Positions 7,778 through 16,649 of a stretch of DNA of 50,389 bases are shown piece after piece (positions within the stretch are counted from its first letter, which is position 1; each line of letters begins with the position of its first letter). The notes under the pieces are model-generated. The model had not been told where the DNA came from. It ran no database searches and saw nothing but the letters and a program-made list of their open reading frames with translations. The DNA is from Lachnospiraceae bacterium. Lineage in GTDB: Bacteria > Bacillota > Clostridia > Lachnospirales > Lachnospiraceae. Location: assembly GCA_017618075.1 (NCBI GenBank), contig JAFZUY010000051.1, forward strand, positions 1-50,389, in the 5' to 3' direction. The translations under genes and the position numbers were made by a program.

Positions 7778-7807
7778 ATTATACCTTATTCTTGTAAATC
7801 GTGTCAA
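7778..7807 (-). promoter_or_regulatory. Promoter of greA-lysS
   Basis: Read leftward: TTGACA (7802-7807), 18-base spacer, TATAAT (7778-7783), both consensus. Transcription would start near 7770, about 45 bases before the greA ATG, just beyond the dusB stop codon at 7824. Confidence 0.8.
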
Positions 7808-7823
7808 CCGATATAAAAATGCC

Positions 7824-8768
7824 TTACAGGAGTCTGATTTCGTTCACTTTTGCCACGAATTCATCGAGCGTCTGGGTGAAGTTAATTTCCCTCCTAAAAG
7901 AAGCGGAATTCTTCATTCCGGCCGTATAAAATGCCGCGTGGGTGCGCATCTCTCTAAGCGCTCTGTACTCGTCCTTGGCCTCTATTAAAAGACGTAAGTG
8001 CTCGAGTATCATGTCGGCTATCTCGTCCTTGGAGGGCTTATACTCCTTACCCTCTGCGAGGCTTTTAAATATCCAGGGATTTCCTCTGGCCGCACGTCCT
8101 ATCATGACTCCGTCGACATTGGTTTCCGCTTTCATCTTTGCGGAACTTATAATGTCTTTGGCATCACCGCTTCCGATGACGGGAATGGGGATGCTTTCTT
8201 TTACTTCTTTTATGATGTTCCAGTCGGCTTCGCCCTCGTAAAACTTCTCTCTCGTCCTGCCGTGCACCGCTACGGCACTCGCTCCGCTCTCGTATGCCAC
8301 TTGGGCCATCTCTAAGGCGTTTATATGGTCTTTATCAAAGCCCGAGCGTATTTTTACCGTTACAGGCTTTTTCGTAGCCCCTACGAGCGCCTCAATGATT
8401 TTACCTGCGAGTACGGGGTCTTTCATGAGTGCTGAACCTTCGCCGTTGTCGACTATCTTTTTAACCGGACAGCCCATGTTCACATCGAGGATATCAAAAG
8501 GATATTCGTCAATCTTCTTTGCGGCTTCCGCCATTATCGCGGGATCTTTGCCGAAGAGCTGAAGTGAGACTGCGGATTCTTCAGGCGATATTTTTAACAT
8601 TTCAAATGTCTTTTCGTTTTTGTAGGTTATGGCCATCGCGGATATCATTTCCATGCAGACCATTCCGGCGCCCATTTTAGAGCAAATAAGACGAAAAGGC
8701 AGGTCTGTAAAACCTGCCATCGGAGCCAATATATATTCGTTTTTTAAACTGACATTTCCTATGTTCAT
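7824..8768 (-). CDS. dusB: tRNA-dihydrouridine synthase, DusB type
   Basis: 314 residues; FMN-dependent reduction of uridine in the tRNA D-loop. TIM-barrel opening LAPMAGFTDLPFRLIC, the catalytic cysteine in NMGCPVKKIVDNGEGSAL, the FMN/phosphate segment VHGRTREKFYEGEADW, and GVMIGRAARGNPW near residue 220 are all in place, followed by the helical tRNA-binding domain. It is the last gene of the leftward argF-DUF6145-coaX-8773-dusB run, four bases after the preceding stop codon, so probably co-transcribed. Confidence 0.95.
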   Translation of the reverse strand: MNIGNVSLKNEYILAPMAGFTDLPFRLICSKMGAGMVCMEMISAMAITYKNEKTFEMLKISPEESAVSLQLFGKDPAIMAEAAKKIDEYPFDILDVNMGCPVKKIVDNGEGSALMKDPVLAGKIIEALVGATKKPVTVKIRSGFDKDHINALEMAQVAYESGASAVAVHGRTREKFYEGEADWNIIKEVKESIPIPVIGSGDAKDIISSAKMKAETNVDGVMIGRAARGNPWIFKSLAEGKEYKPSKDEIADMILEHLRLLIEAKDEYRALREMRTHAAFYTAGMKNSASFRREINFTQTLDEFVAKVNEIRLL

Positions 8769-8772
8769 CTGA

Positions 8773-9186
8773 TTACTTCGAAATAACTTCCACTACGGTT
8801 TCGCCGCCGGTAAACTCATGGTTTTTACCCCATGCGGTAACATATACGCGAAGCTTTCCCGTGCCTTCGCTGACCGTAATCGAATGTCTGCTCTCATCGT
8901 CGGGACCCAGGCCTTTGATGTCAGGCACGCCTGTCGCCTGTGTGCTTTCTACCCATTCCGCTCCTAAAAGATATCCTTTTATGTTGTCTGCTTTTTCCAC
9001 TACATCGGAGAGCATGATGGTGTCGCCTTCTTTTATGGTGACGTTCTGCTTCATAATGATGCGAGGTGTGTTGGCGCGGTAAATCATGATCGAGAGTCCC
9101 GATGAGATAACCGCTACCGCGAGTAATACGCAGATGGCTGCGATTGTAATGACGATTGTTTTTGTGATTTTTTTAGTCTTATCCAT
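8773..9186 (-). CDS. Hypothetical single-pass membrane protein
   Basis: 137 residues. A lysine-rich start (MDKTKKITKT) leads into one hydrophobic segment at about residues 11-33, after which about 100 residues would face outside. The external part has a repeated beta-like character (KQNVTIKEGDTIML, SEGTGKLRVYVTAWGK, GGETVVEV) that might form a small Ig-like fold. No catalytic motif. It lies between coaX (10 bases) and dusB (4 bases) in one operon. Function unknown. Confidence 0.75.
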   Translation of the reverse strand: MDKTKKITKTIVITIAAICVLLAVAVISSGLSIMIYRANTPRIIMKQNVTIKEGDTIMLSDVVEKADNIKGYLLGAEWVESTQATGVPDIKGLGPDDESRHSITVSEGTGKLRVYVTAWGKNHEFTGGETVVEVISK

Positions 9187-9195
9187 ATTGTGCCT

Positions 9196-9966
9196 TTATT
9201 TTCTGTTTTTCTCGTATATTAATCTGAGGCCGTGCATTGTAAGGTTTCTGTCATAAACCTGAATCATATCTGTTTCTTCGCTGACGATTGATCCGAGGCC
9301 GCCCGTTGCGACTACCTTAAGATCGTCGAAGCCTGATTCTTCTTTGACCTTTTTTATGATGTATTCGGTCTGTCCGATCTGTCCGTACACAAGGCCTGCC
9401 TGCATACTGGTGATGGTCTCCTGTGCGAGGATGGATGCGGGCTTTTTAATCTCTATCTCAGGAAGCTTTGCGGTGTCTTCCCAGAGTGCCTTCGCGGAGA
9501 TTTTGATGCCGGGTGCCGTGATACCTGCAGCGAATTCGCCGTCCCCTGTGATAAGGTCGTAAGTAGTCGCGGTACCAAAGTCGATTACGAGTATGGGACC
9601 GCCGTAAATATCGTATGCCGCAACAGCATCAACGATTCTGTCGGCACCGATTTCCTTGGGTGCTTCGGTAATGATTTTGATGCCTGTCTTAATTCCCGGG
9701 CCTACGATAAGAGGTTTTTTCTTAAGATATCTTTCCATTGCATTTACAAGCGAATGCATTACATTGGGAACTACGGATGCAATAATGCAGCCGTCGATAT
9801 CCTCGAGCTTTATATTGTTATGCTCGAGCAATTCGCAGATAATGGCGCCGAATTCGTCAGAGGTTCTTGACATCTTTGACATTATTTTGAATTTAACGAG
9901 CAGTTCCTCGCCCTTGTAAACACCGAAGTTAATATTGGTATTGCCTACGTCGCAAACAAGTAACAT
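9196..9966 (-). CDS. coaX: Type III pantothenate kinase
   Basis: 256 residues, normal length. First step of coenzyme A synthesis from pantothenate. ASKHA-fold motifs are clear: phosphate-1 loop [12 protein letters not shown] at the N-terminus, the pantothenate pocket [12 protein letters not shown], phosphate-2 loop [11 protein letters not shown], and the adenosine segment [11 protein letters not shown] near residue 222. The family needs a monovalent cation and is not inhibited by CoA. Sits between the DUF6145 gene and a small membrane protein gene. Confidence 0.96.
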   Translation of the reverse strand: MLLVCDVGNTNINFGVYKGEELLVKFKIMSKMSRTSDEFGAIICELLEHNNIKLEDIDGCIIASVVPNVMHSLVNAMERYLKKKPLIVGPGIKTGIKIITEAPKEIGADRIVDAVAAYDIYGGPILVIDFGTATTYDLITGDGEFAAGITAPGIKISAKALWEDTAKLPEIEIKKPASILAQETITSMQAGLVYGQIGQTEYIIKKVKEESGFDDLKVVATGGLGSIVSEETDMIQVYDRNLTMHGLRLIYEKNRK

Positions 9967-9978
9967 TTCATCCCTCCG

Positions 9979-10359
9979 TTATTCGTCTCTTGTGCCTTCG
10001 ACTTCCGCGAGAATTTTCGCGGGGTCTTCTTTTAAGATAAATACCCTGTAGTAAAGTGTGAGTGCTTCGAAGAGTTCTCTCTTGTTTTTCTGAACTTCTT
10101 TGACAAGCAGACCTGCACTTACTTCGTCATAGTAGAAATCGTTTTCGTCCGAATCGGTCTGAATAATCGGTATACCGTCTTCGTCAAATGCGATGAGGAA
10201 GATACCGCCGACTTCCTCGGTGAAAAGCACGCACATGATGTGCAAATCTTCTTTGACCTGTTCGGGAATTTTGTCGAATTCTTTGTTGAAATAATATTTT
10301 TTCTCATAGGCGTTTGAGCCGCAGAGAACTATTTTGTCGACTATTTTTTTATTATCCAT
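9979..10359 (-). CDS. DUF6145 family protein
   Basis: 126 residues, acidic, with no signal or membrane segment. The pattern VLCGSNAYEKKYYFNKEF, then IMCVLFTEEVGGIFLIAFDEDG and a C-terminal helical block (LFEALTLYYRVFIL) matches what I know as DUF6145, a short cytoplasmic family of Lachnospiraceae. Function unknown. Its position between argF and coaX with short gaps (30 and 12 bases) indicates co-expression with them. Confidence 0.7.
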   Translation of the reverse strand: MDNKKIVDKIVLCGSNAYEKKYYFNKEFDKIPEQVKEDLHIMCVLFTEEVGGIFLIAFDEDGIPIIQTDSDENDFYYDEVSAGLLVKEVQKNKRELFEALTLYYRVFILKEDPAKILAEVEGTRDE

Positions 10360-10389
10360 TTTTTTCTCTCTGTTTTCTTTTATGAGCTT

Positions 10390-11400
10390 TTACTGCTCGT
10401 TTTCGAATGCGCCGAGTGTAGCTGCCATAACAGCTTTGATGGTGTGCATTCTGTTTTCGGCTTCGTCGAATACTCTGGAGTATGACGACTCGAATACTTC
10501 GTCGGTAACTTCCATTTCTTCGAGTCCGAATTTCTCGCCGATTTCTGCGCCGATCTTCGTCTTAAGGTCGTGATATGAAGGCAGGCAGTGAAGGAAGATT
10601 GCGCCTTCGCCGGCATTCTTCATGACATCCATTGTGACTCTGTAGGGAGTTAAATCTTCGATACGCTCTTTCCATACTTCGTCGGGCTCGCCCATTGAAA
10701 CCCATACGTCGGTACAGATGATGTCTGCGCCCTTGGTGCCTTCGTCAACATCCTCTGTTAAAGTGATGCTGCCGCCTGAGAGCTTGCAGAATTCTTCGCA
10801 CTCAGCCACGAGTTCTTTGGAAGGGAAATATTTTGCGGGAGCGCATGCTGTGAAATGCATACCCATCTTGGAGCATGCAATCATGTATGAGTTGCCCATG
10901 TTGTATCTTGCATCACCCATGTAGGTGAGTTTCTTGCCCTCAAGTCCTCCTAAATGTTCGCGAATGGTAAGCATGTCTGCGAGCATCTGTGTGGGATGAT
11001 ATTCGTTGGTAAGACCGTTCCATACGGGAACATCTGAACACTTTGCAAGTTCTTCAACGATAGCCTGTTCAAAACCGCGGTATTCGATACCGTCGTAAAT
11101 TCTTGAGAGTACGCGTGCCGTATCTGCGATGCTTTCCTTTTTGCCGATCTGAGAGCAGCTCGGATCAAGGTATGTTGCATGCATACCAAGGTCATAAGCA
11201 CCTACTTCAAATGAGCATCGTGTTCTGGTACTGGTTTTCTCAAAAATCAATACTACATTTTTTCCCTTGAGTTCATCCATGGGAATGCCGTTTTTCTTCT
11301 TGTACTTAAGCTTGGCAGATAAATCGAGCATGTACTCAATTTCTTCCTTCGTAAAATCCTTTAATGTAAGGAAATCCCTGCCCTTTAAAGAGATACTCAT
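10390..11400 (-). CDS. argF: Ornithine carbamoyltransferase
   Basis: 336 residues. Converts ornithine and carbamoyl phosphate into citrulline in arginine synthesis (or the reverse catabolic reaction). The carbamoyl-phosphate site [16 protein letters not shown] lies near residue 56, [12 protein letters not shown] is the second phosphate-site motif near residue 136, the ornithine loop [13 protein letters not shown] is near 230, and the catalytic HCLPSYHD near 272 (the usual text is HCLPAFHD). A GGAGG site precedes the ATG. It heads the operon with DUF6145, coaX and dusB; no other arginine gene is in view, so anabolic versus catabolic use cannot be told. Confidence 0.96.
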   Translation of the reverse strand: MSISLKGRDFLTLKDFTKEEIEYMLDLSAKLKYKKKNGIPMDELKGKNVVLIFEKTSTRTRCSFEVGAYDLGMHATYLDPSCSQIGKKESIADTARVLSRIYDGIEYRGFEQAIVEELAKCSDVPVWNGLTNEYHPTQMLADMLTIREHLGGLEGKKLTYMGDARYNMGNSYMIACSKMGMHFTACAPAKYFPSKELVAECEEFCKLSGGSITLTEDVDEGTKGADIICTDVWVSMGEPDEVWKERIEDLTPYRVTMDVMKNAGEGAIFLHCLPSYHDLKTKIGAEIGEKFGLEEMEVTDEVFESSYSRVFDEAENRMHTIKAVMAATLGAFENEQ

Positions 11401-11434
11401 TTTAAATCCTCCAATATTATTTAAATAACTACAA

Positions 11435-11460
11435 AAGCCATATGATTGGACATATGGCTT
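11435..11460 (-). terminator. Hairpin after the SleB-like gene
   Basis: Ten-base arms AAGCCATATG (11435-11444) and CATATGGCTT (11451-11460) with a six-base loop, followed leftward by a short U-rich stretch. It separates the hydrolase gene from argF. Confidence 0.6.
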
Positions 11461-11477
11461 AATTACATATTTATTGC

Positions 11478-11508
11478 GGAGCCAGGCACGCTTCGCGAGC
11501 CGGGCACC
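11478..11508. repeat. 31-bp hairpin repeat, copy 1
   Basis: Reads GGAGCCAGGCACG...CGAGCCGGGCACC on the plus strand. The RNA made leftward folds into a stem with a GAA loop and mismatches at positions 3/29, 7/25 and 11/21. Lies between the SleB-like gene and argF. Other copies at 17730, 23632, 24623 and 43697. Confidence 0.85.
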
Positions 11509-11534
11509 TTGACTGTTATTAATGCCGCATTGCT

Positions 11535-12677
11535 TTAGTAGAATACGTGAGCTCCGATAACGACACCACTCTCGCCGGATCCTGCTCTGTGGAAGTTCTT
11601 TGCATCGCCGACTGTGGTGGCACCTTCAAGTGCTTCTCTTGCAGCCTGCATACATTCTTCGTTAACACCGTTTGCAAGAACTACGTCGAGTGAACCGTTA
11701 GTAGCGGGACCGAACTGACCCGGTGCATAGATAACTTCTCTGATGCTGTTGGGATATCTGTCGGACTTAACTCGGTTAAGAACTACAGCACCAACTGCGA
11801 GTTTACCGTCGTAGCACTGGTTGCCTGCCTCTGCCTGAATGATGGCACCAAGAAGTGTAGTGTCATCGGCATTTGCCGCATACGCACCCTGGTTAGCGGT
11901 AAGCTTGGCTTTTTCCAAAGCGGCTATTGCTTCACGGGCTTTTATTTCTTCCATTGTTTCGCCGTCTTCGATGAAGTATTCAACATCCACATAGTCTGCT
12001 GATACGTATCTCTCGGCACCTTTGTAATCTACCTTAACCCAGTCTTCAAGTTCTTCGAGAACTTCCCACTCGGAATTGATTTCAAACAAACCGTCGGTCT
12101 CTGCATCTGTGCTCGGACCTTTTCTGATTCTTAAGCACTCTACGTTTACGCGTGCGATTCTATCGCAGACCTGCTCAGCATATGCTTTGGCGTCTTCCCC
12201 GAAATAAAGGAAGTCGTTTCTTACCCATCCTACGAGTTCGCCTGACTGAATCTTGGTCCAGCCGTCACCCTCTTCAAGAATGGTACCGCCGCATTTGTTG
12301 TAGAGCATGCCGACTACTTCGCAGTCGGTGTTTGCTTCTTCGCGAACGTTAACGGAGTTCTGAACATTGGCCATAACGAAGTTGATTTCTTCTTCCTCGG
12401 GAACTTCTTCCACGATTGTCTCAACCTCGGCTTCTTCTTCGGCAGCCTTTTTCGCAGTCTTTTCTACCGCTTCGACATAAATGTCTCTCTCGGTAATTCC
12501 CGCAACACCGCCGTCAAGATTAAACGAATCCATTTCAACTTCGGGTACGTTTAATGTAACTTTGCCGTTTACATTCAGCATGTCACTTATTTTAAAAGGT
12601 GACGCTCCGATGCTTATTATTGATAATACTGATGCGCATGTTAAAGCAGTAATGCGCATTTTACATTTTCCTAACAT
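11535..12677 (-). CDS. Secreted SH3-domain cell wall hydrolase, SleB family
   Basis: 380 residues. A hydrophobic signal segment ([20 protein letters not shown] from the internal Met 7) is followed by a Glu-rich linker, two bacterial SH3 domains (about residues 105-160 and 175-235, each with the [12 protein letters not shown] opening and a WTKI/WVKV strand) and a C-terminal Hydrolase_2 domain from about residue 273: [13 protein letters not shown] with the catalytic Glu, [17 protein letters not shown], and the final FHRAGSG...HVF. Known role of the family: cleavage of peptidoglycan (spore-cortex lytic type, also vegetative wall turnover). The second start at 12659 has AGGA eight bases upstream and may be the true one. 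Single gene with its own promoter and terminator. Confidence 0.9.
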   Translation of the reverse strand: MLGKCKMRITALTCASVLSIISIGASPFKISDMLNVNGKVTLNVPEVEMDSFNLDGGVAGITERDIYVEAVEKTAKKAAEEEAEVETIVEEVPEEEEINFVMANVQNSVNVREEANTDCEVVGMLYNKCGGTILEEGDGWTKIQSGELVGWVRNDFLYFGEDAKAYAEQVCDRIARVNVECLRIRKGPSTDAETDGLFEINSEWEVLEELEDWVKVDYKGAERYVSADYVDVEYFIEDGETMEEIKAREAIAALEKAKLTANQGAYAANADDTTLLGAIIQAEAGNQCYDGKLAVGAVVLNRVKSDRYPNSIREVIYAPGQFGPATNGSLDVVLANGVNEECMQAAREALEGATTVGDAKNFHRAGSGESGVVIGAHVFY

Positions 12678-12775
12678 AAAATAACCAATTTTGTAATCTG
12701 TATCTTCGACTTAAGTCAAAAACCCACCGTTCCTAAATCGTAAACCTGGATGTCCAAAAATGTTGCTTAGGTGAA

Positions 12776-12804
12776 ATATTATCAAAAAATCGCGCAAATG
12801 TCAA
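12776..12804 (-). promoter_or_regulatory. Promoter of the SleB-like gene
   Basis: Leftward TTGACA (12799-12804), 17-base spacer, TAATAT (12776-12781). It implies a leader of about 90 bases before the hydrolase ATG. A small GGGCA/TGCCC hairpin just upstream (12811-12836) may end the PHP-gene transcript. Confidence 0.65.
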
Positions 12805-12850
12805 ATTTTAGGGCACTTTGTCCCATTTTTATGCCCGATGTTTCCTACGT

Positions 12851-13624
12851 TTATCTTATTTCGATACTCTCTAAAATCGTTCCTTTTTTATCTCTCCAGT
12901 AGAGACCGTCGGAGACGATATAGTCTTCGTTATTTTTTATTGCGTCGACGAATTCTTTAGCGGTTCTAAGCCTCTTTTTAAAGGCCATTCCACCGCCGAA
13001 GAGGCGCGTTGAATGAGTGTCGGAACCTGCTGTAATAGGCTTGTTATGTTTAAGCGCAAGTTCGATTGCCTGATCGTTCCACTCTGCGACATTGTGCGCT
13101 TTGCTTAAAGGGCTTGAGTGCGTCGCATTGTAAGCTTCGATTGCATCCGCGTATTCGGGGAATGTACGTACTTCAGGAATGTACGGCTCCACTCTGTAGG
13201 GATGCGCCTGCGATACAAGGCCGTTTCTTTCTTTTATGAGTTCGTACTGTCTTTCGATGGAGCATGTCCTGAATTCAGGCATTTTGATGAAGTCTTCGGG
13301 AGTGAGTCCGTAGATTAAAAACTCGGTTCCGGTAAAGCCTGTTTCCATTCCGAAGAAAACGTCAAAGTCGTTTGCATCGCCATATCTTTTGGCGTCGCGA
13401 TAACCGGTTGCATACTTGGTCATCCAGTCTTCCCAGGGAAGTTCTCTGGATACGCATGTGTTGCCGCCCCAGTTGTGGTCGGTGATAAATGCGCCGGTGT
13501 AGCCAAAGTTTTTGCAGGCTTCGGCCATTTCGTAACCTGTGTTGTTGCCGCATGCGCTGCCCTGATTGGTGTGCATGTGCGTCTCATAAAAATAAGGATA
13601 ATCTTCTCGTAAAATAATTTTCAT
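12851..13624 (-). CDS. PHP-domain metal-dependent phosphoesterase
   Basis: 257 residues. The metal ligands of a polymerase/histidinol-phosphatase domain are visible in order: ETHMHT (residues 14-19), FITDHNWG near 46, a Glu in GMETGF near 93, QAHPYR near 138 and GSDTHSTR near 200. These proteins hydrolyse phosphate monoesters or small phosphodiesters; the substrate is not evident. The start overlaps the stop of the DUF368 gene by four bases (ATGA), so the two are translated together. No DNA polymerase domain is attached. Confidence 0.88.
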   Translation of the reverse strand: MKIILREDYPYFYETHMHTNQGSACGNNTGYEMAEACKNFGYTGAFITDHNWGGNTCVSRELPWEDWMTKYATGYRDAKRYGDANDFDVFFGMETGFTGTEFLIYGLTPEDFIKMPEFRTCSIERQYELIKERNGLVSQAHPYRVEPYIPEVRTFPEYADAIEAYNATHSSPLSKAHNVAEWNDQAIELALKHNKPITAGSDTHSTRLFGGGMAFKKRLRTAKEFVDAIKNNEDYIVSDGLYWRDKKGTILESIEIR

Positions 13625-14526
13625 GTCGTTTCCTGTTCTGTCTGTTCTTCTATTTTAAAGTTGCTTAAGAAATAAGCGACTATAAATCCGATGATTACGC
13701 ATGCTGCGGAGATGAAAATATCCGACAATTTGTACGGATGGAAAATCGGAAAAATCATAATAGTGGATGAAACTACTATTCCGATAACCGCATGGAATGC
13801 TTCGGAATAATGCTTCTTAAATATGTATTCGACGAGCCTTGCAAGCGCTGCTGCCGTAAGAATCATACCGACTACCCAGGGAATGATTACTATCGGTTTA
13901 AAGCCCGCGAGACCAGCGTTAAACGATTCGTAGATGCCGAGGCTCATCATAATAGACGAGCTGGTAAGTCCCGGAATGATGATGCTTAATCCCCACATAA
14001 AACCGGAGAAAAGATACCACCATACATTCGGTGTGATGTTTAAATCCGGCAGCATTGCAACCGAGAAAAGAATTGCAAACATCACGACAAAAGCAACTGC
14101 CATCGATACAAATGAGCTTGCTTTACGGCCCTTTTTGCCCGCCTGTTTATAAAGAGACGGAATGTTTCCGAATATCATTCCGACGAAAGCCCAGACAGTG
14201 AATACCTCGTATCGCGCATACATAAACTTGATGACGTTTGACACCGCAAAAAAGCCTACTGCCCAGCCGATGCCGATAAACATGTATACCTTCCAGTGCT
14301 TTTTAAACGCTCTGATTGGGTGCGAAAAAAGTTCCATGACAAGCGGATACATTCCGAGCACAACGCACAAAACTCCGCCGGAAAAACCGGGGAGTATCGC
14401 ACCTGCTCCGACTGCCACACCGCACAAAAGATCAATGATTATTTTTTCTGCCTTCGTTCTCTCACGTTTCTTTGGCTGCTCTTTGGAAGTCTCCTCTATT
14501 TGATTTTCTAATCCCTCTTTATCCAT
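13621..14526 (-). CDS. DUF368 family polytopic membrane protein
   Basis: 301 residues. The first 25 are charged and cytoplasmic, then about eight hydrophobic segments follow. Family hallmarks are the two similar glycine-rich repeats GAGAILPGFSGGVLCVVLGMY near residue 40 and GLSIIIPGLTSSSIMMSLGIYE near residue 180, an inverted-repeat transporter layout. DUF368 members have been linked to undecaprenyl-phosphate recycling across the membrane (PopT); whether this one does so is inference from family. It is coupled to the PHP gene and follows deoC by a 27-base gap. Confidence 0.85.
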   Translation of the reverse strand: MDKEGLENQIEETSKEQPKKRERTKAEKIIIDLLCGVAVGAGAILPGFSGGVLCVVLGMYPLVMELFSHPIRAFKKHWKVYMFIGIGWAVGFFAVSNVIKFMYARYEVFTVWAFVGMIFGNIPSLYKQAGKKGRKASSFVSMAVAFVVMFAILFSVAMLPDLNITPNVWWYLFSGFMWGLSIIIPGLTSSSIMMSLGIYESFNAGLAGFKPIVIIPWVVGMILTAAALARLVEYIFKKHYSEAFHAVIGIVVSSTIMIFPIFHPYKLSDIFISAACVIIGFIVAYFLSNFKIEEQTEQETT

Positions 14527-14553
14527 TAAATATCCGTTCCGAAGAAGGAAAGA

Positions 14554-15237
14554 TTATTTTTCTTCCATGCTCTTTACGATTTTTACGATTCGGCTCGTAC
14601 CGAGTCTGTCGGCACCAAGCTTGATGAAATCCTCTGCATCTTCAAGTGATGCGATTCCGCCTGCTGCCTTTATCTTAACGGGCGCTTTTACATATTTTGC
14701 AAAAAGTGCAACGTCTTCCTTCGTGGCACCGCCCTTTGAGAATCCTGTTGAAGTCTTGATATAATCTGCGCCCGATTCATTTACGATCTCGCACATTTTT
14801 ATCTTTTCTTCATCTGTTAAAAGACATGTCTCGATGATGACTTTAAGTACCTTGTCTTCGCATGCTGTTTTTACGGACTTTATGTCTTTTAGGATGTCGT
14901 CGTATTTCTTATCTTTAAGTGCGCCGACATGAATGACCATATCGATTTCATCAGCCCCGTTTTCGATGGCTTCTCTTGCTTCCATGCATTTAACCGCGGT
15001 GGTTGAATAGCCGTTGGGGAAGCCGATGACCGTGCAGACTTTTACATTGGGAAGATGCTGTTCTGCGGCTTCTTCCCTGATGTATTCGCTCGCTCTTTTA
15101 ACATATACCGCGGGAATGCAGACCGAAGCAGTCTGGTATTTAACCGCATCGTCACAGATGGTTTTAATCTGATCCCAGGTTGCATCAACCGCAAGAAGTG
15201 TATGGTCAACTTTTGAAAGTATTTCTTTGATATCCAT
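14554..15237 (-). CDS. deoC: Deoxyribose-phosphate aldolase
   Basis: 227 residues from the ATG at 15235-15237, which has AGGAG seven bases upstream; the frame to 15276 begins inside lysA without a site. Cleaves 2-deoxyribose 5-phosphate to glyceraldehyde 3-phosphate and acetaldehyde. The class I aldolase barrel shows VDHTLL at the start, [38 protein letters not shown] with the Schiff-base region, and [18 protein letters not shown] and VKIKAAGGI with the active lysines. It lies downstream of lysA, 10 bases away; the pairing with lysA is probably only positional. Confidence 0.95.
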   Translation of the reverse strand: MDIKEILSKVDHTLLAVDATWDQIKTICDDAVKYQTASVCIPAVYVKRASEYIREEAAEQHLPNVKVCTVIGFPNGYSTTAVKCMEAREAIENGADEIDMVIHVGALKDKKYDDILKDIKSVKTACEDKVLKVIIETCLLTDEEKIKMCEIVNESGADYIKTSTGFSKGGATKEDVALFAKYVKAPVKIKAAGGIASLEDAEDFIKLGADRLGTSRIVKIVKSMEEK

Positions 15238-15247
15238 ATGGATTCTC

Positions 15248-16498
15248 CTATTCTGTGAAGAGTGCGAAGAGATCATCGTATGTCTCTCTTCTTCTTATAA
15301 GCTTGTCTGTGCCTTCCTTGGTAATAAGAACTTCTGCTGCACGAGGACGTGTGTTGTAGGATGAGCTCATTGAATAGCCGTAAGCACCTGCATCGAGTAC
15401 GCATACAAGATCGCCTGTCTCGATATGAGCCAAAGGTCTTTCCTTACAAAGAAGGTCGCCCGATTCACAGATATTGCCCGATACGCTTACTTCTTCGAGT
15501 ACGTCTCTGCTTACAGCCTTGCCGTCATGAAGCACTTCGATTTCATGATATGAATCATAAAGTGTGGGACGTGCAAGAACATTCATACCGATGTCGGTAC
15601 CTGCGTATCTTTTACCTGCGTTCTGCTTTGTTGCATGTACTCTGCCGAGGATAACGCCGCCTTCTGCAACGCAGTATCTGCCGGGCTCGCTCTTAAATAA
15701 AGGCAGATTGTCTTTGTGCTTTTCTGCATATGCATCAAGGAGTGCTGTGAATCTTTCTGTGAATGAAGCCATGTCAAACTTTGCTTCGTCGTCTAATTTA
15801 TGATAAGGAATACCGTATCCGCCGCCGAAGTCGATGTACTCGAGGCTGTCAAACTTCTCGGCGATTCGAAGGAAGTTCTCAACTGCCTGAAGGAAGGGTT
15901 CGGGATCAAGATACTGTGAACCTACATGCTGGTTGATTTCAGCGATTGTAAGGTTGTATTTATTGGCAATTTCAAAGATTTTATCAACGTCTTCTTCAGC
16001 TACACCGAATTTGGTTTTCTTGCCCGCTGTAACAACTTTTTCATGATGTCCTGCGCCTACGCCGGGGTTGATTCTGACGGAACATTTTCCGCCGGGGTTA
16101 AGCTGTCCGAATAAATCGAGCTGATCAAGGCTGTCGAGACTTACCATGATGTTATTGTCGATTGCAAACTGAAGTTCTGACTTATCTACATTGTTGGGTA
16201 CGAAAAAAATTCGCTCCGAAGGGAACCCTGCCTTGATAAGAAGTCTCATCTCGCCTTCCGACATTGCGTCTGCATTAAGTCCTTCTTCAAGAGCCATCTT
16301 AAGGATAGTTAAGTTGCTGTTTGCCTTCATCGAGTAGTTCGCACGATAAGGATATTTGGTGATAACGTTAGCAACATCTCGCATGTGCTCTCTGATGTTT
16401 TCCTCGTTGTATACGTATACGGGTGTTCCGTATTTTTTCGCAATTTCTTCGGGATTGATACCTTTAAAAAAGTTGGTTTCTTCGATGTAAGATCTCAT
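15248..16498 (-). CDS. lysA: Diaminopimelate decarboxylase
   Basis: 416 residues from the second ATG (16496-16498), chosen because GGAG is seven bases upstream of it and only two from the first ATG at 16504. Final step of lysine synthesis: PLP-dependent decarboxylation of meso-diaminopimelate. The PLP lysine is in [12 protein letters not shown] (about residue 58), the phosphate-binding glycines in [10 protein letters not shown], and the C-terminal domain has NICESGDLL with the active-site Cys and [21 protein letters not shown] for substrate. The last is typical of LysA. Upstream lies only a short leader, with no lysine riboswitch. Confidence 0.95.
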   Translation of the reverse strand: MRSYIEETNFFKGINPEEIAKKYGTPVYVYNEENIREHMRDVANVITKYPYRANYSMKANSNLTILKMALEEGLNADAMSEGEMRLLIKAGFPSERIFFVPNNVDKSELQFAIDNNIMVSLDSLDQLDLFGQLNPGGKCSVRINPGVGAGHHEKVVTAGKKTKFGVAEEDVDKIFEIANKYNLTIAEINQHVGSQYLDPEPFLQAVENFLRIAEKFDSLEYIDFGGGYGIPYHKLDDEAKFDMASFTERFTALLDAYAEKHKDNLPLFKSEPGRYCVAEGGVILGRVHATKQNAGKRYAGTDIGMNVLARPTLYDSYHEIEVLHDGKAVSRDVLEEVSVSGNICESGDLLCKERPLAHIETGDLVCVLDAGAYGYSMSSSYNTRPRAAEVLITKEGTDKLIRRRETYDDLFALFTE

Positions 16499-16542
16499 AT
16501 TCATTCTCCGTTTATATTTATTTCTTCCTTAAATACTTTACT

Positions 16543-16551
16543 ATTATAACA
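16543..16551 (-). promoter_or_regulatory. Extended -10 element of lysA
   Basis: Leftward TGTTATAAT, an extended -10, about 45 bases before the lysA start. No good -35 is found at 16566-16571, as is common for extended -10 promoters. Confidence 0.45.
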
Positions 16552-16649
16552 TCCTTGGCAAGAGGCTGCGATTTTCTTTATTACCCGGCGTTCTCTTCCC
16601 CATTTAATCTAATGGAATCCATATATTTAGCGTTTTATCCTTTCATTGT

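Noticed and set aside
12678-12770. c-di-AMP (ydaO-type) riboswitch in the SleB-gene leader
   Set aside because: SleB-like genes often have one, but the leader of about 90 bases is too short and lacks the conserved blocks.
16505-16649. Lysine riboswitch before lysA
   Set aside because: The leader downstream of the -10 element is only about 40 bases long.
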